Shown here: one piece after another, positions 51,009 to 59,150 of the stretch
Layout: each line of letters begins with the position of its first letter
Numbering within the stretch: position 1 is the first letter of the stretch
Source of the DNA: Acinetobacter calcoaceticus DSM 30006 = CIP 81.8
GTDB lineage: Bacteria > Pseudomonadota > Gammaproteobacteria > Pseudomonadales > Moraxellaceae
DNA: 64,000 nt
Assembly (NCBI RefSeq): GCF_000368965.1
Contig: NZ_KB849780.1
Coordinates: forward strand, 806,145-870,144
Reading direction: 5' to 3'
Notes under the pieces: generated by a model
What the model was told of the DNA's origin: nothing
Databases searched by the model: none
Seen by the model: the letters and a program-made list of their open reading frames with translations, nothing else
Position numbers and translations under genes: made by a program

Positions 51009-51476
51009 ATGAGATTTTTGGTTCTTGCAACTTTATCTGGTTTAGCTTTGATGGGTTGTGCATCTGTTCAGCAAGCACCGAATACACAAGAAACTATTCG
51101 TTATGCTTCTAGTCCATGCTTTGGTGCATGCCCAATCTATTCTGTAGAAGTAGCACCTACGGGTTTAATTCGTTTTGAAGGCAAGCAATATACTAAAGCT
51201 ATAGGCGTTAAAGAAATTCAAGGCAGTGTAAAAGACTATCAAAAACTTGCAGATGATTTAAAAACTTATCGCCCAGAAACAGGCACACAAGCGAAAACTG
51301 GTGGATGTCAGCAAACTGCAACTGATATGTCTAGCTATTACATTTCATGGATTCAACCAAATGGCACGGAAACAAAATTAAGCCATTACACAGGTTGTAT
51401 CTCTCCAGCAAATAATAGATTGAATAAAGTCATGGAAAAGTTGCCTGAACAATTAGGCATTAAAGATCTAATTTAA
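51009..51476 (+). CDS. DUF6438-like lipoprotein
   Basis: A 155-residue lipid-anchored protein (lipobox LMGC, Cys about 16). The domain begins TIRYASSPCFGACPIYSVEV, where the paired cysteines Cys-Phe-Gly-Ala-Cys-Pro are the DUF6438 hallmark, and further Cys occur at GGCQQT and YTGCIS. Disulfide bonding is likely. Function unknown. AGGTGA lies 4 nt before the ATG at 51009; an upstream TTG at 50988 is ignored. Confidence 0.78.
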   Translation: MRFLVLATLSGLALMGCASVQQAPNTQETIRYASSPCFGACPIYSVEVAPTGLIRFEGKQYTKAIGVKEIQGSVKDYQKLADDLKTYRPETGTQAKTGGCQQTATDMSSYYISWIQPNGTETKLSHYTGCISPANNRLNKVMEKLPEQLGIKDLI

Positions 51477-51481
51477 TGATG

Positions 51482-51508
51482 AAAGCCCCAATATTTTGGG
51501 GCTTTTTC
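51482..51508 (+). terminator. Terminator after the DUF6438 lipoprotein
   Basis: AAAGCCCCAA / TTGGGGCTTT is a 10-bp stem with a TATT loop and a short T run. Confidence 0.85.
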
Positions 51509-51568
51509 TTGTTAAGAAGAATTATATATTTGAGAGTTTTATTTTAAGTATTTCTAAAAAAATCAGCG

Positions 51569-51583
51569 TATAATACATATTAT
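51569..51583 (+). promoter_or_regulatory. Promoter -10 with overlapping palindrome, YeeE/persulfide operon
   Basis: TATAAT (51569-51574) overlaps ATAATA-CA-TATTAT (51570-51583), an inverted repeat placed where a repressor would block RNA polymerase, about 40 bp before the first gene. Confidence 0.5.
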
Positions 51584-51611
51584 AAAAACATATATTGTTG
51601 AGAGTGGTTAT

Positions 51612-52025
51612 ATGTCAAATATTGTCTATGCCTTTTTGGGTGGTTTGCTGCTCGGCATCGCAACAGTTGGATATTTATATATAAATGGTCGTGTAGCTGG
51701 AATTAGTGGATTGCTTGCTCAAATCATAAATCCCACTAAAGAGACCTTTAAAAGTTCTGCATTTTGGTTCATTGCGGGATTGGTGATTACACCGTTTATA
51801 TATGGTTATTTTTATCAGCCTGAAATTGAAATTAAAGCCAACACATATGCACTTATTTTAGCAGGTCTAATTGTGGGCTTTGGAACACGGCTAGGATCTG
51901 GTTGTACAAGCGGTCATGGTATTTGTGGCATGAGCAGGTTATCAAAACGCTCGATGATAGCGACAGCAGTTTTTATGTTTGCTGGCATGTTAACTGTTTA
52001 TATCATTCGTCATGTGTTGGGGTAA
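51612..52025 (+). CDS. YeeE/YedE family membrane protein, first half-size subunit
   Basis: A 137-residue inner-membrane protein with about four hydrophobic segments and the sulfur-transport signature GLIVGFGTRLGSGCTSGHGICGMSR, which contains the conserved Cys thought to handle thiosulfate or sulfide. It forms an operon with a second half-size YeeE protein and a persulfide-dioxygenase-like hydrolase, as in the sulfide-detoxification clusters (bigR-type) of other bacteria. No regulator is adjacent. Confidence 0.87.
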   Translation: MSNIVYAFLGGLLLGIATVGYLYINGRVAGISGLLAQIINPTKETFKSSAFWFIAGLVITPFIYGYFYQPEIEIKANTYALILAGLIVGFGTRLGSGCTSGHGICGMSRLSKRSMIATAVFMFAGMLTVYIIRHVLG

Positions 52026-52029
52026 TCCT

Positions 52030-52443
52030 ATGAAAAATATCTTTGCTTTTATATTTGGTAGCTTGTTTTCATTGGGCTTAATGATCTCTGGCATGTCTAA
52101 TCCTGAAAAAGTTTTAGGGTTTCTAGATATATTTGGACAGTGGGATATCGGCTTAATGTTTGTAATGTTAGGTGCTGTTGCTGTGGCATTTATTCCGTTT
52201 CAAAAAGCGATCAAAAATCCAAAAACACTTTTTAATGAACAAATTCAATTACCAATGAATACACAGATTGACCAAAGGTTAATTGCTGGTGCTTTTATTT
52301 TTGGTATAGGCTGGGGAATAGCAGGCATATGTCCAGCACCCGCTTTAACACTTATTGGGTTAGGATATTTTGAAGCACTTTATTTTATTGTCGCAATGTT
52401 ATTAGGAATGTTGATTTACCGAATCTTAAATAAAGGAAATTAA
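52030..52443 (+). CDS. YeeE/YedE family membrane protein, second half-size subunit
   Basis: A 137-residue partner with about four membrane segments. Signatures are GSLFSLGLMISGMSNPEKVLGF near the start and GIGWGIAGICPAPALTLIG (Cys about 95) near the end, the second half of the YeeE/YedE fold. The start at 52030, 4 bp after the previous stop, is preferred over a frame extension to 52012. The two halves probably assemble into one transporter. Confidence 0.87.
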   Translation: MKNIFAFIFGSLFSLGLMISGMSNPEKVLGFLDIFGQWDIGLMFVMLGAVAVAFIPFQKAIKNPKTLFNEQIQLPMNTQIDQRLIAGAFIFGIGWGIAGICPAPALTLIGLGYFEALYFIVAMLLGMLIYRILNKGN

Positions 52444-52447
52444 ACCT

Positions 52448-53314
52448 ATGCAACAACCTCTAGTAAAAGATTTTTTTGATGAAAATACCAATACTTTTAG
52501 CTATGTTGTTGCAGATTTGGTTACGCGTCAATGCGCCATTATTGACAGTGTACTTGACTACGATGCAGCTTCGGCGACTACGAAAATAACCAATGCCGAT
52601 TTAATTATCGATTATGTCTTGGCTCAAAACTTTAAAGTGCAATGGATTTTAGAAACCCACGTACACGCAGACCATATGACTGCTGCCCAATATTTAAAAT
52701 CTAAATTGGGTGGCACAATTGCCATTAGTCAAAAAATCTCAGTAGTACAAGAAACTTTTTCTGCTATCTATAATTTTGATTTTAAAAAATTTAATAAAAA
52801 TCAGCCTTTTGATTATTTATTTGAAGATCATGAGCATTTTAAAATAGGGGATATAGCAGCCTATAACATTCCTACGCCTGGGCATACACCTGCTTGCTTA
52901 AGCTATGTAATTGCTGATGCTGTTTTTGTGGGTGATACTTTATTTATGCCTGATTATGGTTCGGCTAGATGTGACTTTCCTAAAGGAAGTGCTGCCGCGC
53001 TTTATGATTCGGTACAAAAGCTTTATACACTTCCTGACCACATGCGCATGTTCTTGTGCCATGACTATAAGCCAGAAGGTCGTGATGAATATATCTGTCA
53101 AACAGACATAAAAACTCAAAAGCAAAGCAATATTCATTTAAACCGAAAAGTTTCTAAAGAGTCATTCATAAAAATGCGTCAAGAAAGAGATGCAACTTTA
53201 GCAATGCCAAAACTAATCTTGCCTTCAATACAAATTAATATGAATGCAGGAAATTTTCCAGAACCTGAAGCGAATGGCATCCGTTATTTAAAAATACCAT
53301 TTAATTACTTTTAA
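52448..53314 (+). CDS. MBL-fold hydrolase, persulfide-dioxygenase-like
   Basis: A 288-residue metallo-beta-lactamase fold protein. The metal motif is ETHVHADHMTAAQYL (about 69-83), with further ligands in TPGHTPAC, FVGDTLFM and LCHDYKP. The DYGSARCDFP segment is typical of ETHE1/Blh persulfide dioxygenases, which oxidise glutathione persulfide with one mononuclear iron. It lies 4 bp after the YeeE pair, supporting a role in sulfide/persulfide removal. Confidence 0.87.
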   Translation: MQQPLVKDFFDENTNTFSYVVADLVTRQCAIIDSVLDYDAASATTKITNADLIIDYVLAQNFKVQWILETHVHADHMTAAQYLKSKLGGTIAISQKISVVQETFSAIYNFDFKKFNKNQPFDYLFEDHEHFKIGDIAAYNIPTPGHTPACLSYVIADAVFVGDTLFMPDYGSARCDFPKGSAAALYDSVQKLYTLPDHMRMFLCHDYKPEGRDEYICQTDIKTQKQSNIHLNRKVSKESFIKMRQERDATLAMPKLILPSIQINMNAGNFPEPEANGIRYLKIPFNYF

Positions 53315-53403
53315 AAATAGCCTAAGCATATCCATCCAGTCATTACCACTCAATAAAATAGCCTAAGCAAATAATAAAATTTATCCCATAAAAATAGCCT
53401 AAG
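53315..53403 (+). repeat. Three AAATAGCCTAAG copies
   Basis: Exact copies begin at 53315, 53356 and 53392, spaced 41 and 36 bp, filling the gap between the MBL-fold gene and the convergent IclR gene. The third ends 7 bp before the IclR stop. Confidence 0.7.
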
Positions 53404-53409
53404 TAAGAT

Positions 53410-54222
53410 TTAAAGAACTTGTCTCAAATCCCGCGAAGTCTCTTGCAATAAAGGCAAAATGTGTTGAATTAAATATTCTTCAGTTGTTTTCATGGTTGGA
53501 GAAACAATGTTTAAAGCTGCAACAACTTTAAAGTCTTGCCCATAAATAGGTACGGCGAGTGCGTGAACGCCTAATTCATGTTCTTCACGTGAATAACACC
53601 AATCTTGTTCTCGAATCTCTTGTAGTAACTCTAAAAATTTATCGTTTTCAATATGCGTATATTTGGTTAAACGCTGTAGTGGGTATTTTTGAAGCCAGTC
53701 CAATTGTTCTTCTTGGCTTAAATGTGCCAGTAAAATTTTACCAGCTGAGGTCGCATGAGCAGGTAAGCGGTTACCCAAGTGTAGGCCGTATGGATTTACG
53801 CGGTCGGTTTGTTGGTGTGCGGCACTACGCGCAATGGTAATGGCTTCATAACCGTCAAGTACCATCACTGAATAAATAAGAGAGGTTTGGTTCGTTAATA
53901 GGTTTAATAAAGGCTGCGATACTTTTGGAAGTTGAGCAGCGCCCAAATATGCTCCTGAAAATTTCAGGACTTTTGGGGTTAAATAGTAATAGTGGCCATC
54001 TGACTCAAGATAACCTAGATATTCTAAGGTTAATAAATGACGTCTTGCTGCCGCTCGGGTAAGCCCAGTTTTTTCAGCGGCCATAGAAATGTTTAGGCGA
54101 TGTTGATTGCTACTAAAGCTATCTAAAATTGCCATGCCTTTACCGATGCCAGCAATGTAATCTTCATGACGAATAGTTTTCTTGTTGTCCTGATTTTGGA
54201 TTATTCGTTCATCTTTACTCAT
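53410..54222 (-). CDS. IclR-family regulator of the PcaU/PobR group
   Basis: A 270-residue regulator. It starts with the PcaU/PobR-like segment EDYIAGIGKGMAILDSF and a winged helix (TGLTRAAARRHLLTLEYLGY). The effector domain (about 110-265) carries HLGNRLPAHATSAGKILLA and EEHELGVHALAVPI. In Acinetobacter this group contains PcaU (protocatechuate) and PobR (4-hydroxybenzoate). No pobA is present and a PcaU-type operator lies upstream of pcaI, so PcaU is the better guess, but the gene is 17 kb away and the assignment is not proven. Confidence 0.82.
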   Translation of the reverse strand: MSKDERIIQNQDNKKTIRHEDYIAGIGKGMAILDSFSSNQHRLNISMAAEKTGLTRAAARRHLLTLEYLGYLESDGHYYYLTPKVLKFSGAYLGAAQLPKVSQPLLNLLTNQTSLIYSVMVLDGYEAITIARSAAHQQTDRVNPYGLHLGNRLPAHATSAGKILLAHLSQEEQLDWLQKYPLQRLTKYTHIENDKFLELLQEIREQDWCYSREEHELGVHALAVPIYGQDFKVVAALNIVSPTMKTTEEYLIQHILPLLQETSRDLRQVL

Positions 54223-54265
54223 GACAGGTCCTTGTACGATGTAGGCGTTAGTAGATCAATTTGCT

Positions 54266-55186
54266 TTATTGAAAAAGTTTAATAATTTCATGTCGCAAAA
54301 ATTGATGCCTTAAATTATCCCTTAAATCTTCATGCCAAAACATCCCCATTTTGATATTGGTCATCTCAAATGGGAGTGAATGCAAACGAATTTCCGAACT
54401 ATAGGATAAATGCTGCAAAATCATTCGGGGCATAGTCAATATTGCGTTGGCTTGAGCTCCCAAAACTTGTAACGCCGTTGAATAGTTTTGACAGCGCATA
54501 AATACATTTCTTGAAATTTTTTGATGTTGGTTTAAATAAATATCTTCAAGTAAGGCACCCGTACGGCGTGACGAAACACCGATGTGTCGACCATTGATAT
54601 AACTAGATAAATCGACTTCTTTAAGTTGGCTGCAAATGACAAACTCATCTGTTACCAGATGGTCAAAGGTAATTTTTGGAGATAAGTATTGTTCCAAATC
54701 AATCACGAAATCGAGCTGCTGTGTCGCCAAGTCCGTCATAATATGTTTTCGATCTAGCTTCATACTTACAAACTGCAAATCTAAATTAAGATTTTGAAAA
54801 TGTTGAGCAAGTCTTGGAAGAATAATAGGCTCAATTTCATCATGCACGGCGATCTTTAAGTTTTTTAAACTGGTTGGGTCAAAGACATGTTTCTGCTGGC
54901 TAATATTTTGAATGGTTAAAAGTGCTTGCTTCACAGTAGGGTAAATCTGTTCTGCAAAAGGCGTTGCAGACATTTTATTGCCTACACGTATAAATACATC
55001 ATCTTCAAGTTGTTGACGTAATCTTTGCAAGGCGTGACTTGCTGCCGATTGCGTAATATTAAGGCTGCTTGCAGCATTGGAAATACTTTTTTGCTCATAA
55101 ATCGCAATAAAAAGCGGATATAAGTTGATATCTATTCGATGAAAAAAGCTTAAGTCGAGCCCATGTAAGTTATGAATATTATTCAT
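54266..55186 (-). CDS. LysR-family transcriptional regulator
   Basis: A 306-residue LTTR with an N-terminal helix-turn-helix (about 20-80: FIAIYEQKSISNAASSLNITQ, then SAASHALQRLR) and a periplasmic-binding-protein-like effector domain from about 110. It is divergent from the acyl-CoA dehydrogenase operon across 90 bp and is its probable activator. That gap contains TGATGTAAAGG twice (55238-55248 and 55257-55267), 19 bp apart. Confidence 0.9.
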   Translation of the reverse strand: MNNIHNLHGLDLSFFHRIDINLYPLFIAIYEQKSISNAASSLNITQSAASHALQRLRQQLEDDVFIRVGNKMSATPFAEQIYPTVKQALLTIQNISQQKHVFDPTSLKNLKIAVHDEIEPIILPRLAQHFQNLNLDLQFVSMKLDRKHIMTDLATQQLDFVIDLEQYLSPKITFDHLVTDEFVICSQLKEVDLSSYINGRHIGVSSRRTGALLEDIYLNQHQKISRNVFMRCQNYSTALQVLGAQANAILTMPRMILQHLSYSSEIRLHSLPFEMTNIKMGMFWHEDLRDNLRHQFLRHEIIKLFQ

Positions 55187-55276
55187 GATGAGTTATTTAA
55201 TAAAATCATTTCATTCATATTAAGTTTCAAGTTATGTTGATGTAAAGGCAAGATAATGATGTAAAGGAAAAAAATA

Positions 55277-56518
55277 ATGTTTGAACTCTCAAAAACAGCT
55301 CAAGATTTTGTCGAGCGGACAAGAAAATTTATTCAAGAAGAAATAGAACCTGTTGAAGCCCAATTTTGGGAAGAAGTTCATGAGCTAAATCCGGATGGAA
55401 ACTGGAAAAAATGGCAGTGGCCCGAACTTCTAGAAACACTGAAATCTAAAGCAAAGCAAGCTGGCCTTTGGAATATGTTTTTACCAGATGACAAACTCGG
55501 TGCAGGGCTAACTGTTCAAGAATATGCTCACATTGCCGAATTAACCGGTCGTAGTTTATTGGCACCCACCGTTTTTAACTGTAACGCACCTGACACAGGG
55601 AATATGGAATTGTTATGGCGCTATGGCAGTGAACAGCAAAAACAACAATGGCTACAGCCTTTACTGGACGGAAAAATTCGCTCGGTTTTTTGTATGACTG
55701 AACCAGACGTTGCTTCAAGTGATGCAACCAATATGCAAGCGACTGCACTCATCGATGGTAATGAAATTGTTTTAAATGGCAAAAAATGGTGGTCGTCTGG
55801 TTTAGGTGACCCAAATGCTAAAGTCATTATTTTTATGGCTCATACCCCAGATGAAAGCAAAGACCGTCATCATCAACACTCCATGGTTTTAGTGCCTATT
55901 GATACGGCGGGTGTTGAAATTCAGCGTATGTTACCAGTGTTTGGAGACTACGATGCGCCACATGGACATGGTGAAGTCCATTTTAATAATGTTCGAGTGC
56001 CTTTTGATAACTTTATTGGTGGAGCGGGCCAAGGTTTTGAAATTGCTCAAGGCCGCTTAGGGCCGGGACGTATTCACCATTGCATGCGCTGTATTGGGGC
56101 TGCTGAAAAAGCTTTAGAACTCATGATTGATAGAGGCATGTCTAGAACGGCGTTTGGCAAAGAAATTTTAAAACTCGGTGGGAACCTCGAACGGGTAGCT
56201 GATGCACGGGTAGCGATAGACCAAGCTCGGCTTTTAACCTTGTATGCAGCCTATAAAATGGATACTTTAGGGAATATGGCCGCTTTAACAGAAATATCTG
56301 CAATTAAAGTGGTGGCTCCAAGTGTTTTAGAAAAAGTAGTCGACATGGCAATTCAGTTACATGGTGGCGCGGGCGTTTCAAGAGATACACCATTAACAGG
56401 TTTCTTTGCTCAAGCACGCAGTTTACGTTTAGCTGATGGTCCAGATGAAGTACATAAAGGCATGATTGCCAAATTAGAGTTAGCCAAACGTGGTTACGGT
56501 CGTCATAAGAAAGTATAA
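55277..56518 (+). CDS. Acyl-CoA dehydrogenase
   Basis: A 413-residue FAD enzyme of the ACAD family. Domains in order: helical N-domain (1-125), beta-domain with CMTEPDVASSDATN and WWSSGLGDPNAK (about 135-245), and C-terminal helices with GPGRIHHCMRCIGAAEKAL and QLHGGAGVSRDTPL. Size and sequence resemble ACAD10/11-type enzymes. The next gene encodes an APH-type kinase, the combination fused in ACAD11, which points to 4-hydroxyacyl-CoA breakdown. First gene of a four-gene operon. Confidence 0.9.
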   Translation: MFELSKTAQDFVERTRKFIQEEIEPVEAQFWEEVHELNPDGNWKKWQWPELLETLKSKAKQAGLWNMFLPDDKLGAGLTVQEYAHIAELTGRSLLAPTVFNCNAPDTGNMELLWRYGSEQQKQQWLQPLLDGKIRSVFCMTEPDVASSDATNMQATALIDGNEIVLNGKKWWSSGLGDPNAKVIIFMAHTPDESKDRHHQHSMVLVPIDTAGVEIQRMLPVFGDYDAPHGHGEVHFNNVRVPFDNFIGGAGQGFEIAQGRLGPGRIHHCMRCIGAAEKALELMIDRGMSRTAFGKEILKLGGNLERVADARVAIDQARLLTLYAAYKMDTLGNMAALTEISAIKVVAPSVLEKVVDMAIQLHGGAGVSRDTPLTGFFAQARSLRLADGPDEVHKGMIAKLELAKRGYGRHKKV

Positions 56519-56535
56519 GTTTAAAGGAAATTAGA

Positions 56536-57657
56536 ATGTCGGTAATTGATATAGGCGGTGAAGTACGTGAAGGTGAAGAACTTGATATTGGAGCAGTTGA
56601 AAGCTGGTTAAAGAACCAAGATGTTGAGTTGGTTGGCCCAGCAATCGTGACCCAATATACAGGTGGTGCTTCAAATTGGACTTATCGTTTAAAGTATGAA
56701 AATACCGATTTAATTTTACGACGTCCTCCAAAAGGAACAAAAGCGAAGTCGGCTCATGATATGGCCCGTGAATATATGGTGCAAAAAAATCTTGCGCCTT
56801 ATTATCCGGTGCTTCCTAAAATGGTGGCACTTTGTCAGGATGAAACAGTCATTGGCTGTGATTTCTATGTCATGGAACGCATTGAAGGTATTATTCCCCG
56901 TGCAAAATTGCCGCCCGAGCTTAGATTTAATGAAGAGGATGTTCACCAACTTTGTGTAAATGTGCTTGATAAGCTAATCGAGTTACATCAAGTTCCTTAT
57001 GAAAACACGCCTTTAGCTGAACTGGGCAAAGGGGGAGGATATTGCCGTAGACAAGTCGAAGGTTGGGATAAGCGTTATGAAAAGGTCCGAACGCTCAACG
57101 TTCCTTCATTTAAATATGTTCGAAAATGGTTGAAAGATAATGTCCCTCAAGATTCCACGACTTGCATTATTCATAACGATTGGCGATTTGATAATGTGAT
57201 TTTAGATCCAGAGCATCCAACTGAAGTGATTGGCGTGCTGGATTGGGAAATGGCAACCTTGGGTGATCCATTAATGGATTTAGGCAGTGCTTTAGCCTAT
57301 TGGGTTGAACCTACGGATAATATGATTTTCAGATCGACACGCCGTCAGCCTACCCATTTGAAGGGAATGTTTTCTCGTAAAGAAGTTGTTGACTATTACC
57401 TGAAAAAAACAGGTTTGAACCCTCAAAATTGGGCTTTTTATGAGGTATTTGGCGTATTCCGTTTAGCAGTGATCGCTCAGCAAATTTACTACCGCTATTA
57501 CCATAAACAAACCAGAAACCCAGCGTTTAAAGACTTCTGGATCGTCATTCATGCGTTACATATCAGAGCTTTAAAACTTATTGGGCAACAAAAAATTCAA
57601 GAATCGGAATTTGCCCAGCAATCTCTACAGAAAATAAAGGGTATTTTAAGAAAATGA
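56536..57657 (+). CDS. APH-type phosphotransferase (ACAD11 kinase-domain/LvaA-like)
   Basis: A 373-residue aminoglycoside-phosphotransferase-fold kinase. The nucleotide lobe has TGGASNWTYRL and LILRRPPKG. The catalytic loop is CIIHNDWRFDNVILD (about 210-224), and the metal loop is VLDWEMATLGDPLMDLG. It matches the ACAD10/11-associated kinases that phosphorylate 4-hydroxyacyl-CoA. Its stop overlaps the next start by 4 bp, so the products are probably made together. Confidence 0.88.
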   Translation: MSVIDIGGEVREGEELDIGAVESWLKNQDVELVGPAIVTQYTGGASNWTYRLKYENTDLILRRPPKGTKAKSAHDMAREYMVQKNLAPYYPVLPKMVALCQDETVIGCDFYVMERIEGIIPRAKLPPELRFNEEDVHQLCVNVLDKLIELHQVPYENTPLAELGKGGGYCRRQVEGWDKRYEKVRTLNVPSFKYVRKWLKDNVPQDSTTCIIHNDWRFDNVILDPEHPTEVIGVLDWEMATLGDPLMDLGSALAYWVEPTDNMIFRSTRRQPTHLKGMFSRKEVVDYYLKKTGLNPQNWAFYEVFGVFRLAVIAQQIYYRYYHKQTRNPAFKDFWIVIHALHIRALKLIGQQKIQESEFAQQSLQKIKGILRK

Positions 57658-58352
57658 CCACAATTTATCTGGTAAGACATGGTCAGGCATCATTTGGTAA
57701 AAGTAACTATGATGAGTTGTCTGAAAATGGTGAAGCTCAAGCGACTTTATTAGGGCAATACTTTAAACAAATATTGAAAGAACAACCTTATGTTGTGGCC
57801 GGAACCATGCAGCGCCATCAACAAACCGCACAACTCGCATTAAATGAATGCTTTCCAGATGCGGTGATTAATCACAATAGTTTATGGAACGAGTTTAATC
57901 ATCAGCAGGTTTTTGCACGTTATGAACCGCGTTTTGAACAACCGGAATTGTTAAAAGCTGACGTAGCACAAGATAATAATCCGCGTGCCTATCTTGCCAA
58001 AATATTTGAAGGCGCAATTGGACGATGGACTGATGGCGATTTTCATCATGAATATGATGAGTCATGGCCGCATTTTAAAGACAGAGTTGAAACAGCACTA
58101 CAACAACTTTGTGATGAATTGGCAAAAACCAAACCTCGTTATGCAGTCGTTTTTACCTCTGGTGGTGTGATTTCTGTAGCAATTGGCAAATTACTTGAAC
58201 TGAGTCCAAATCGAACTTTTGCCTTGAACTGGGCAATTACCAATACAAGTCTCACCACTTTACGTTTAGTTGGAAATGAAGCTCAGGTTTTAAGTTTAAA
58301 TGAACATCATTTTATAAAAGCTGAGCGTCCAGATTTACTGACATGGATTTAA
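57654..58352 (+). CDS. Histidine phosphatase family protein
   Basis: A 232-residue phosphoglycerate-mutase-like protein. The catalytic motif is YLVRHGQASFG at the N-terminus, followed by DELSENGEAQA, TMQRHQQTAQ and a late TSGGVISVAIGK in place of the classic second-His segment. It is coupled to the APH kinase gene. A role in removing a phosphate from a pathway intermediate is possible but not shown. Confidence 0.85.
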   Translation: MTTIYLVRHGQASFGKSNYDELSENGEAQATLLGQYFKQILKEQPYVVAGTMQRHQQTAQLALNECFPDAVINHNSLWNEFNHQQVFARYEPRFEQPELLKADVAQDNNPRAYLAKIFEGAIGRWTDGDFHHEYDESWPHFKDRVETALQQLCDELAKTKPRYAVVFTSGGVISVAIGKLLELSPNRTFALNWAITNTSLTTLRLVGNEAQVLSLNEHHFIKAERPDLLTWI

Positions 58353-58368
58353 AAATAAGGATAAAAGC

Positions 58369-59112
58369 ATGGCAAAGACAATTTTAATTACAGGTGCAAG
58401 TTCTGGGTTGGGTGCGGGTATGGCTCATGAATTTGCAGCCAAAGGCTATAACTTGGCGATTTGTGCACGCCGCTTAGACCGATTAGAGACTTTAAAAACT
58501 GAACTTGAAAATGAATATGGCATTCAGGTGATTGCAAAAAGTCTAGATGTGACTCATTACGATCAGGTTTTCGAAGTTTTTCGTGCATTTAAGCAAGAGT
58601 TTGGTTATTTGGACCGAATTATTGTCAATGCTGGAGTCGGAAATGGCCGCCGTATTGGCAAAGGCAATTTTGAAATTAATAAAGCCACCGCTGAAACCAA
58701 CTTTATTTCTGCCTTAGCGCAGTGTGAAGCGGCGGTTGAAATTTTTAGAGACCAAAACGCAGGCCATTTGGTGGTGATGTCATCCATGAGTGCGATGCGT
58801 GGATTACCAAAACATTTATCGACTTATGCTGCAAGTAAAGCTGCGGTTGCTCACTTGGCTGAAGGTATTCGTGCTGAATTACTGGATACTCCAATTAAAG
58901 TTTCAACCATTTTCCCGGGTTACATTCGCACTGAAATGAATGAAGGTGCTAAACATTTGCCATTTGAAGTCGATGCTAAAACAGGGTGCAAAGCACTTGT
59001 CAAAGCTATCGAAAAACAACCCGTGAAAGCTTATGTACCACAGTGGCCATGGTTGCCAATGAGTATTGCAATGAAGGTTTTGCCTTTAAGGTTGGTCAAT
59101 AAATTAGGATAA
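58369..59112 (+). CDS. Short-chain dehydrogenase/reductase
   Basis: A 247-residue SDR. The cofactor loop is ITGASSGLGAGMA, with CARRLDRLE (Arg suggests NADPH), IVNAGVGNGR, catalytic Ser in VVMSSMSAMRG and the Tyr-Lys pair in YAASKAAVAHL. The C-terminus is hydrophobic (WLPMSIAMKVLPLRLV), as in membrane-associated SDRs. It ends the operon, 16 bp after the phosphatase gene. Confidence 0.88.
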   Translation: MAKTILITGASSGLGAGMAHEFAAKGYNLAICARRLDRLETLKTELENEYGIQVIAKSLDVTHYDQVFEVFRAFKQEFGYLDRIIVNAGVGNGRRIGKGNFEINKATAETNFISALAQCEAAVEIFRDQNAGHLVVMSSMSAMRGLPKHLSTYAASKAAVAHLAEGIRAELLDTPIKVSTIFPGYIRTEMNEGAKHLPFEVDAKTGCKALVKAIEKQPVKAYVPQWPWLPMSIAMKVLPLRLVNKLG

Positions 59113-59114
59113 AA

Positions 59115-59146
59115 ATTACCCCCTAAATTTTAGGGGGTAATTTTTT
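59115..59146. terminator. Terminator after the SDR gene
   Basis: ATTACCCCCTA / TAGGGGGTAAT is a perfect 11-bp stem with an AATTT loop and T run. The A run on its left lets it serve the convergent porin gene too. Confidence 0.88.
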
Positions 59147-59150
59147 ATAT

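Noticed and set aside
53315-53403. CRISPR array from three regularly spaced motifs
   Set aside because: Repeats are only 12 bp, spacing varies (36 and 41 bp), other copies lie far apart, and no cas genes are present.
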